From Narthecium ossifragum (lineage: Eukaryota > Streptophyta > Magnoliopsida > Dioscoreales > Nartheciaceae), in assembly GCA_963920575.1 (NCBI GenBank), contig OY986971.1:19520492-19584491 (forward strand): a DNA stretch of 64,000 nt. Reading direction: 5' to 3'. The first letter of the stretch is position 1, and every line of letters begins with the position of its first letter. Below the pieces are notes generated by a model. It saw only the letters and a program-made list of their open reading frames with translations, was not told the DNA's origin and ran no database searches. Position numbers and translations under genes: made by a program. Below are positions 55,277 to 64,000 of the stretch, in pieces.

Positions 55277-58200
55277 GGGCTCCAGCACCATAAAATGAAC
55301 TTAACCCATTAAAAAACACTAAGCATAAGATTTAGGTCCTTAGCACCATTTTACACTATAAAATACACATATACCCTTCTCTCCATTACTATCACCATAT
55401 CCCGTTTAACCTCCCCCCTCCTCTCCTCCCCCTCCTGCCTCCACTAGACCTCGGAACCTGCCCGGGAAACAGAACTCACCGAGACACGCTGCGGTGTTGA
55501 GGACTCCTCCTACCACCGGTGACGAGCCCTTGACTGTGAGTCCGTGACCCACTGCCTCCATCGCCTATCTCTCCTCCCGTCTCCTCTCTTGCTTTTATCA
55601 GTGACCGTTCGTTGAAGTAAGCTTCCTCCCTCCTCTCTCTTTCTTTGGTAGCTCTCTACTTTCTTTTTCGGCCGTCGCCGATTGCCCGTCCCAAGCTTTT
55701 GCGAAGCATAAGCTAGCAAGTCATCGTCTCTCTCCCCCCAGATCTTTGAGACCCGTGTTGCCCCCCATCCACACCTCCCTCATCTCCTCGCTTTCTACCC
55801 CTCTCTGTCGATCCCTTTTACTCTGAAGCCTCGAGGCTAGATCAGTCCTCTCTTCTCCGGCCATGGCTCCGTCGACTCTCCATCAAAGTCAACCATCTCT
55901 TCTTAGAGGATTTTTTGTTTATTTAATTGGTAGGGCCGATGTTCAAATCTGATTGTGTAGTTATGGATCAAATAAGCCAATATAGCTTGCTATTATTTTC
56001 GTGTGGCTTTTGGGACTCGCAGAGGCTCCAAACATCAATGGAATTGAGGTTTGTGCTGGGGCTATGTTGGTGTTTCTTCCATCTACTGGCGGAAATAGTT
56101 CGTGCTGGGCTACATCTGATTCACATATTGGCATCGAGGTCTCCCCTGACAAGTTTGATGTCGTCGCCGTCGTCTGGGCCGGATCTCCGCGCCACTGTCA
56201 TCCTCCGGCGCGCAACATGGGCTACAAGAAGCGACTGTCGAAATCTGCATTAAAAATTGAAAAGAGAAAACTGAAAACTGAAAACTGAAAAGAGAAAATT
56301 GAAATACAACTCACCGTCGTTGCCACCTATCATCGCTCATCACCCCATTAACGAGCATGACTTCATCAAGAGTCCAAGCGGAGCTGCAGGAAGCGGCTGT
56401 CAAAATACAAATTGAAAGGAGAAAAGATAAAAGATAAAATTGAAAAGAGAAAACTAAAAATTGAAATGTATTGCATGCCACTGATGTTCATGAGTATTCT
56501 CTTTTCTCTTTTTCACTAATGTTGATGAATGGATTGCATTATTCTCTTTTCACTTTGTCGTTGATGTTCATTAATGTTCATGAGTATTCTCTTTTCTTTT
56601 TTCAATGATGTTACGAATCGATTGTAGTATTCAATCCGTAAAAAAGAGAAAACCTATAAAAGGGAATAATGAGTGAATGTATTGCATTCTAATATTCTCT
56701 TTTCTCTATCCTCTTTTTGGTGATCTAGTCCACTACTTTCATGATTAGATTGCGTTATTCTCTTCTCTTTTTCATTGGTGTTCACAAATGGATTGTATTA
56801 TTCTCTTTTCTCTTTTCACTTATGTTCACGAATGGATTGCATTATTCTCTTTTCACTTTGTCAATAACTTTCATTAATGTTCATGAGTATTCTCTTTTCT
56901 CTTTTTCAATTTTCTCTTTTCTCTTCGATCCCCCGTCTCCGCCGTCATTCTCGCCGATCAGCCACCAGAATCATTCCCTGATGTCACTACTATACCTCCC
57001 ATACTTATCTTAACCGACCACGAGCTCCCAACTTCACTTTTCACTTTTCTACTTTCTCTTTTTTAATTTTCTCTTTTCTCATTTTCAATTTTCTCTTTTC
57101 TCTTCGATCCCCCATCTCCGCCACCATTCTCGTTGATCAGCCACCAGAATCATTCCCTAATGTCCCTACTATCCCTCCCATACTTGTCTTAATCGACGAC
57201 GAGCTCCCAACTTCAATTTTCTCTTTTCTCTTTTTCAATTTCAATTTTCTCTTTTCACTTTTCACTTTTCACTATTCTCTTTTTCACTATTCTCTTTTCT
57301 ATTTTTCACTAATTTTCACGAATGAGTTTGGTGTATTTTCTTTTCTCTTTTTCACTATTCTCTTTTCTCTTTTTCACTGATATTCACAAATGAGTTTAGT
57401 GTTCATTAGTATTCTCTTTTCTCTTTTTCACTATTCTCTTTTCTATTTTTCACTAACGTTCACGAATGAGTTTGGTGTATTTTCTTTTCTCTTTTTCACT
57501 ATTTTCTTTTCTCTTTTTCACTGATGTTCACGAATGGGTTTGGTGTTCACGAATATTCTCTTTTCTCTTCCCATTACATATCAATCCTTCAAATTTATCA
57601 AACAACCATCATAACCCACTAAACCCACCTAATAATCACATCTATCTAATCCCACCTTCCTCCCATCTACATCGTCCATCAAATCACATCCATTCACTGT
57701 CCTCCAAGCCTTCTCTTCTCTCCCTATCACCTTTTCCTAACTCAAACACGCGACCGACCTCGGGGGTCTCATTCGCCGTCCATGCCGACCACGTCGCCAC
57801 CAAGTCTTCTCACGGGAATTCCGTCACTGGACTCCGACCCCAGCCACCTTTTGCGAGTCCTAGGCCAAACCTCACCAACCTGCCACCTTCCCTGCACATC
57901 TCCGTCGATTTCCTTGCCGACCACCGCAAGCCGCTCGCCAATCTTGTCGCCGCACTGTTTTGTCTCCAACCACACCACCACCGGACGTTGCCGCCCTTCC
58001 CGTGAACTTCCGCCGCCTCCTTCCTCTCCTTCCTTTCCGCCGACTGCCTTGTCTCCAGCCCTACCCGACCAAGTATCATCGCTCCGGCCTTCTCGTCACC
58101 ATGCCATCCTTCGCCAGAACCTCCATCGGCTCCAATCCCAGGCCTCACCACCCCACTGCCGACCAAGGATGAGTGGAGATCGGAGACGAGGTCGACGGGG

Positions 58201-58699
58201 CTCCACGAGGCGACGGACAGCGAGGGAAAGAGCTCGGATGGGGTCGACGAGGCGTGGGGTGGAGAGGAACGGTAGGGTAGCTTCTGCAGCGAAGGAGGTG
58301 ACGGATCTCGGCGATGGTCGAGCTCGGATGCGGTCGCCAATGGACGGAAGGACGGCGTCGGTGAAGGGGGACCTCGGAGAGGTCGGAAAGGAGATGGGGC
58401 GGAGGGGAGGAGCCGCAGATGATGCTAGAGGCAGAGAAAATGGCGGGTCTCGACGAAGTCAGGGGCTTATGGTCGCGGACACCGGTGGCAGGGGATACGT
58501 CGGAGGGGTTGTAGTGGACGGTGTCGGCGGCGAGGTGGGTGATTATGGCATCCTATCGGTTATCATAGATAAGGGTAAAAATGTCATTGGAAATCTATAA
58601 TCAAATATAACTGATCATAACTAATGAAAAATGGTGTTTAGACCTTAAATCTAATGATAGTGGTGTAGGATCAACAAGTTCAACAAAATTGGTGTAAAC
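55277..58699. mobile_element. Candidate Pack-MULE / MULE-like element with imperfect TIRs
   Basis: 55277-55353 and the reverse complement of 58626-58699 share words in the same order (CACCA, TGAACTT, CACTA, TAAGATTTA-GGTC, TTAGCACCATTTT or TAAACACCATTTTT). Inside are GC-rich, exon-like blocks (about 55440-56260 and 57740-58510) on both sides of a long pyrimidine-rich tandem array. There is no transposase. No convincing 8-10 bp TSD was found, so the class is uncertain. ORFs in the GC-rich blocks (for example 57782-58600, 272 codons) show no known domain. Confidence 0.45.
56255..57580 (+). repeat. Degenerate TTCTCTTTTCTCTTTTTCAC minisatellite
   Basis: Many copies of a TTCTCTTTTC(A/T)CTTT word, often followed by a TGATGTTCACGAATG-like segment (unit ~40-45 bp). 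A 179-bp block containing CGATCAGCCACCAGAATC is duplicated (56923 and 57102). The left edge (56255-56300, 56405-56465) carries the same word in reverse orientation (GAAAAGAGAAAA). Confidence 0.8.
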
Positions 58700-58878
58700 A
58701 TCAATTATCTAAAATTATTAAAATGTGGCCATATAGGCATATACATTGTACACGGTATGTGGCCATGTACCCAACTTATTTTCCAATATATTAACACAGT
58801 TGACAACATGGAGCACGAGCTCCATGAAAGTCACTCACTTTTGACTGGCCTACGAAGCACCAAACGCTTCCGATGTGG

Positions 58879-58890
58879 TTAAATAAATAG
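58879..58890 (+). promoter_or_regulatory. TATA box of the plastid-protein gene
   Basis: TTAAATAAATAG, 53 bp upstream of the ATG at 58943, a good distance for a short 5' UTR. Confidence 0.5.
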
Positions 58891-58942
58891 CGTCCAACTC
58901 TACCTATTCAAGCAATCTATCTGGACTGAGTCATCATAGCTA

Positions 58943-60219
58943 ATGGCTAAAGCTCTTGTTTCCCCTCTCCTCTCTACTCTCCATCGCTACCATTCTTCTA
59001 AATATCATTCTCACCATCTTCTTTGCCGTCTTCCAAAGATCTCTCCGTCACCGGCTCCGACCCGCCTGTCGATCCTCCGCCGGATGGAATCCTCGAACAT
59101 TAACGTTACTACAAAGTATGTGTTGTCATATAGATCTTGCCAAAGATCTATATATATATATATATATATATATATGTTTTCTATTTGTAAGTTTTAATCC
59201 AAGTTTTGCTTTGATTATACAGCGGGGCGATCACCGGTTCAGCTTCATCTGCCACCGGCGCTGGTCCTCGGTTTCCTCTTCCTAACATCCCTTCATGGTA
59301 ATGATCTCAATAACATAAGTTAGCTTTAGATGTTATGTATATATGTATGTTTAATTCTATTTTATAGTTCTCTACTTGATGAGATTATTATTTTCTTAGG
59401 GTGAAATGGGCCATCGGTACTGCAATTTGTATTGCCATACCATTCTACAAGAAGATACTCAGACTAGAAGGTACTCAGCAAAACACAAGAGAATTATTCG
59501 AGTATTAATTCTTGTTGATCATGTTAGTGTATATATTCATTGATTAAGTTTCTGGAAATCAAAGGTGCGGTGGCGAAGACCGAGGAGGTGGTGGCAGAGG
59601 TGGTGGAGGAGGCGGCAGAGGCGACCGAGAAAATCGCCGCCGACATAGCCAAAGCTTTCCCGGACAACAAAGCCGTACAATATGCAGCCGCAGCGGTTGA
59701 GAAATTTACTGAAGAAGTAGAAATGGAAGCAAAGAAAACTGATGCTGTCACTCACAAGGTATCTTCTACATCATCCCTAAACTCAAATCTTTCCGTGTAA
59801 AACTTCCAACCTATATAATTTCTAAGCTTATTTAACGTATCATGCAAGCAAACATGATTGAGAACAAGTTGGCAATTAAAACGTATTTAATTAAAACTAA
59901 CCGGCCATTAGTATCTTAATCATGACATAAAGAAATCAAAGTGCATGTATTAAGAATGGGAGTTGGAGAAGGTGCTGATTAGTTACTCTAATTTGTTCAT
60001 GATTTTAGGATTATATTAATGGGTGGATTGTTATTGTGTGATTAGGTTGATAAGATAACAGAGGAGGTGGATGAAGTTGTGGAGCCTCTTATTAAGGAAG
60101 GAGAGAGCAGAGAGAAAGAGAACATAGACAAAGGAGAGAAAAATCCGAGCACAGGGTTGCCAAAAGCCAGTCCAGGAGCAAGTGATCATCAAGAGAAGCC
60201 AAAAAGTTCAAGTTTATAG
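58943..60219 (+). CDS. Small probable chloroplast protein, five exons (uncharacterised family)
   Basis: Exons 58943-59115, 59223-59297, 59400-59470, 59565-59758 and 60046-60219, all GT-AG, give 228 residues with no stop. Residues 1-~60 are Ser/Arg/His-rich with few acids, as in a chloroplast transit peptide. Residues 78-106 (PNIPSWVKWAIG ... IAIPFYKKILRLE) form a short membrane-like segment ending in basic residues. Residues ~107-190 are an Ala/Glu/Val-rich amphipathic helix (KTEEVVAEVVEEAAEATEKI) likely to form a coiled coil. The tail is charged and Lys/Glu-rich. From memory this layout resembles uncharacterised plastid proteins such as Arabidopsis At2g42975; not checked. It is the best-supported host gene in the window. 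Introns are short (94-287 bp); intron 1 has an (AT)n repeat. Confidence 0.85.
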
Positions 60220-60526
60220 TTTGTTTTTACTGCAAATTAAAGAAGAACCTACTTGATTTGAATCTGTTTCTTTACTATATATGTTGTGTATTCCCTCTAA
60301 ACAAAAAAAAAAAACTATGTATGATGTGTATATACATGGCATGGGCAGATCTTCGCTATGTGCCCAAGGCATGTGCACAAATCTTGATTCGGTAAATTGA
60401 ACTCCAGAAACATGGGTTCTATTTTTGAATCCTAATGTCGATATATTTCCAGGTTTTATATGGTTTACGGAAGCTGAAGAGATTTTTATGTTTGTTTAGC
60501 TGTTACAGCCACTTCTTTGCTTAAAC
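60220..60526 (+). other. 3' flank of the plastid-protein gene
   Basis: A/T-rich, includes a poly-A run at 60303-60314; probably 3' UTR and flank. It ends at the junction with the duplicated LTR segment. Confidence 0.5.
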
Positions 60527-62717
60527 TTGGTCGGTCGGTTCGGCACTATAGCAGGTCGGTTGGAGCCTTATTTATACCCCTTCCACATCTTCTTTTCTTT
60601 CCTTCCTCTGTTTCCCGTGTCCTTTCTTCCCCTCCTCCTCTTTCTTCCCGTCGCGAGTGAAGCCGTGAGAGAGTGAAGGAGCTCCGGCATTCCCCAACAA
60701 GCTTGGAGGCGACGATGACAAGGGAGGAGCTGGTTTGACGGTGGTTTAGTGGCAGATTAGCGTAGTATCGTAGGATTCATGCATTTAGCTTGCGTTAAGC
60801 TAAGTTTATGCTTTAGTTTGATTGTTCTTTGGTTTCTTTGTGTTAGAATGTTCTTCTAAGTTTGCTTAATATCTCATTGAAGTTTCATTGGATTTTATTT
60901 GGGTTTAATCCTGATTTGAGAATCTTTTCCAAATTTAATTTTTGTATTATCCATTCTTCACTGAAACTGCCAGTTCAAGCCCGATCGGAGCACTATATGT
61001 GCATAATCTTAGGAAACCTTCAACGGAAAAACTGGACATCCTTATTATGCTTCCAAACCCAATTGATTTCATATTTTTCCGATTTTCTATGAAGTTTATT
61101 GAATTTTTATCCCAAGCTGTGTCAGAACAGAGTTCCCCCGATTTCTGCTTTACCCTGGCTCCACAGTCGACCATCGCATAAACCGTGAGCCTCAAATCCC
61201 CAAAATAGCATCTCAAGGTCGATCTATGGATCGATCGCCAGTCACAGCTTTTGTTTACTCAGGCTCCACGGTCGACCATGGCATAGATCGTGAGCCTCAG
61301 ATGCAACTTTAGGTCCCCAGGGTCGATGCTCTGATCGACTGCCAGCTTTCGCCTCACCTCAAGGTCGACCCTGACATCGACCGTTGCATCGACCGCCAGC
61401 CCTTGAATAGGGATTTTTCTTGGTTCTTTGATTGGGTTTATTTCATGATTGATACCCAATGATATTAGGAAGCATGCATGTTATTATCAGTAGAGTTTTG
61501 AGGTTTTTGGCGAGTGTTTTGGATGTAATTTAACCGTAGACATAGATTGTGAATTTTTGGTTTTATATCAATGATCGCATGTTATAGATAACTATGAACA
61601 TACATCTATTGTTGTTAGTTGTTATCGGTTTGACCAGGGTTGTGTCCCCGTTGTAGGAATTTTCGACAGACGGCTGGTTATGCTATCGTAATGTCGGAAC
61701 TTCATTTTTGTCGTAATGTCGGAACTTCCACTGTACGAACTAAATGCTTATTTTTGTATGTTCACTCTTTAGGGCTAGCAGGGATGCTATGCCTAGACAT
61801 GTATACTGCTTTGCATATTATTGCATGTTCTGATTTAATTATATGCTCGTGAACATTGCATGTACTTTTGTTTGCATTAGAAGCATTAGGTTAGGACGTA
61901 GGCGAATTGGGGTTTTGCTGATCCGAGGGCTCGGGCAGCTCGGATCTAGCCTGAGGACAAAGGTTGGGTAACAAGGTTTAGGATCTGATTATAATATTGA
62001 ATTGTTGTTTCATCGAGGATACTGTCTAGTTGGCTGTGATTACTCTGATTGAGGTGTAGAGGTCGTATTAGGTTCCAGTCTCAGTCTCATTTCCATAGGG
62101 GAAGTTACATATCTCCATGTGTCCTACGCTGGTTGTTCAGCACTGGAGCTTTTGGTTCGAGAGGGATGACTATTGACGGCGGAGGTCATCAGAGTGCGCG
62201 CCCTTGGGTAGACGGAGTTCGTAACGTGTGTTTGTACCCTAGAGATGAGTTGGAACCTAAGACTTTATTGTTTCCTGCTTTTCTATGTGATGTAGAATAG
62301 AATCATACTGAGTTTATCGTTCACTCCTACCCAGACTACGTTTTGCAAGCGCAGGCATCAGCTCTTCTTCTGTAACACCAGCTGGACAGGCTCTTGGTGG
62401 CGCGTCGACGTCTGGAGGTGTTTGAGGACGTGGGGGTTTAGCTTCTACTGTTACACTGTATAAATGTATAATTTCATTCTGTAAGAATTCTCGAGATAGT
62501 TATGTACATGCTTTGAGGATCAATTTTGTATTAACAACTTTGTATATATTTAATGTTTATTTATCTTCTTTAAAATAGTAGAGAATTACAATCTTACCTC
62601 AGATCAATTGATAAATTTAGATACTTTATTTTATTATAAATGCGCTACAGATGGATTGAGTAGATTAGGAACCCTCACGTCCTGAACCGGATGGGTTTTT
62701 TAGGTCGGGATGTGACA
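60527..62717 (+). mobile_element. Truncated long-LTR copy (duplicate of 48768-50971)
   Basis: Matches 48768-50971 block by block, from TCGGTTCGGCACTATAGCAG through TATA, leader, dyad array and TGCAGG block to the GGTCGGGATGTGACA end, at roughly 90% identity by eye. The early LTR part is missing. The flank after 62717 is the same as after 50971, so this is a copy of the compound locus and not an independent insertion. Confidence 0.85.
61161..61400 (+). repeat. Dyad array in the truncated long-LTR copy
   Basis: Counterpart of 49405-49644 with several units decayed (CACAGTCGACCATCGC for CACGGTCGACCGTCGC), mostly by C/T or G/A changes at CpG. Confidence 0.85.
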
Positions 62718-64000
62718 AAGAAGGTAAGAGTTTACCTAAGCTGAAAGGAAGAAGGGATCCAACGGAATCCCACCTGGATCTTCCAATTTTTCGGCGAGCT
62801 CCACCTCCCCTTTCCTTATCTCCCTCAATTCTCCCTCTCTTCCTCTCCCTTGCTTCCTCCCCATCTCTCTCTCTCTCTCTCTCTCACGAGTTTGGTGGCG
62901 AACTAAGGGGAAGGATAAGAGGAAACATAAAGGGAGGAGAGAGAAGTGTCAGTGGTTGTCTTGTCAAGAGAGGGAAAATTTGCAAGAAAACCCTCTCTAA
63001 GATCCATATTTACAAGAAGGTCTGGGCTTTATTGCAAAACGGTAAGAAAATTTCAACAATGATCCTACACACACCACACGATTTCATCCCAACTGTAAGA
63101 TGGTGGCAAGTCACAATCAGGATATTGGTATAACTTAAACAATAAATGAATTAATGCGAGGTAGACTCCGTCACCTCATTACAGAGGTAGACACCGTCAT
63201 GACCAGTTCCTCTAACCTGGCTCGACCGCATAGGTCGGGGGGCGTGCCCTGTTGGCATGTTTCCGCATCGAGTGCCATATGTTTGATCGCAATGTTAATT
63301 TTGGACTCCAAGAGCAATTTGATAAAATTGCACCTTGGTGTCTGGTTTCACACCAGCGTAGTGCACACACAGCCCTATGAATAATTATGTGCTTGTTAGA
63401 ACCTTAGGCAAGCTTGCGATCGAAAGATCCGAGCTCGGGCGAGCGAAAGCTTGTCTTTAGGATATCTGGCGGCCCAAGAACTATCGATCGAGCGATCGGT
63501 TGGACCCCATGTTGGCACTGCCTCTGACGTGTCCGGATAAGGACGTTGAACTGACATAGACCGATTCCTCATTGGATGAGTGACCAATCGGACACGGGTC
63601 AATAAAGACCCGTGGGAACCCTCTGTTTTTTCTTTTTTCTTCTCTCTTCTCCACCATTGCTTCAATTCGTGAAGGGAGCTTGATCCAGAGGCTTGAGGAG
63701 GTTACCAGCAAGTAGAGGAATACATCAAGGGCTTGCCTACACGGATTAATCAAGGATTAATCGTGGATTTACGTAGTTGGGTAGGATTCGTCACCTTTTG
63801 CAAGTTTAAGTGTTTTAGGTTAATTGGTTGCTTAATTACTTGCTTAGTCTATGCTAGATGATGCTCCTAGGCATGTTTGATATCTGATTGAAGCTTGGTT
63901 ATATTTTGGTTGGATTTTTATCGAATTAAAGCAACTTTTTGTTGACTAATTTCCGGAAGAACAACTATGTTTGAGCTCGTTCACAGAGCTTTACGTGCAT
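62718..64000. other. Duplicate of 50972-52313, running off the window
   Basis: Continues the direct repeat: short CT microsatellite (about 62866-62886), purine-rich part, the long-LTR early block (~63285-63372) and the AATAAA-loop hairpin at 63593-63614. No gene was seen. Confidence 0.75.

Noticed and set aside
57782..58600. 272-codon Arg/Gly-rich ORF
   Set aside because: GC-rich exon-like block with long ORFs on both strands and no recognised domain; treated as possible captured sequence and not as a gene.

Overview
The window is a repeat-dense piece of a flowering-plant nuclear genome; the species cannot be told from it. The plant origin rests on Athila-type Ty3/gypsy elements primed by tRNA-Asp (PBS TGGCGCCGTTGCCGGGGA), a FAR1-like Mutator (MULE) transposase, a Copia Gag with an initiator-tRNA PBS, and one spliced gene for a small probable plastid protein. 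There is no bacterial or organellar gene content. Nearly everything is transposable-element (TE) DNA, much of it nested.

Layout. (1) 1-21513 is an old Athila-like element (here 'outer') keeping part of its 5' LTR, PBS, gag and protease but no RT or integrase. Its gag zinc knuckle is split by a MULE (1472-19418, 9-bp TSD). Intron 1 of the MULE transposase gene is split by Athila element #1 (2195-16068, minus strand, TSD GGTAC). The 3' LTR of #1 is split by a 3.83-kb Copia-type element that encodes only Gag (3564-7393, TSD TATGG). That is four levels of nesting. (2) 21514-34267 is Athila #3 (minus, truncated in integrase). It is interrupted by a 3.66-kb palindromic LTR foldback (22053-25711, TSD CAACA) and by a solo LTR (31869-34239, TSD AAAAA). 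(3) 34268-36466 is unassigned repeat DNA. (4) A second solo LTR of the same long-LTR family (36467-50971) contains Athila #2 (36646-48629, TSD CAGAC), the best preserved element: its gag-pol frame is broken by two TGA codons and an intact acidic ORF follows it. (5) 50972-53105 holds further LTR-family fragments. (6) 53106-60526 is the only gene-like island: a GRF zinc-finger protein, a candidate Pack-MULE, and a five-exon probable chloroplast protein gene. (7) 60527-64000 is a diverged direct repeat of 48768-52313.

The most unusual signal crosses element boundaries. Arrays of CpG-rich palindromes (core ACGGTCGACCGT or GATCGATC, often with a shared linker containing CTCTGTC..AACAGC..CCCACGGTCGA) occur in the Copia-like LTRs, the LTRs of two Athila families, both UTRs of a third Athila, and the long-LTR family including its foldback. 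In three LTR types the array lies about 35-85 bp upstream of the predicted TATA box. In Athila #2 an array plus TATA precedes the extra ORF. The foldback carries the arrays on ~1.8-kb inverted arms and could make long dsRNA. Conserved, covarying hairpins also recur in the 3' UTRs of the Athila elements. Domain calls come from motifs read by eye; no database search was run.
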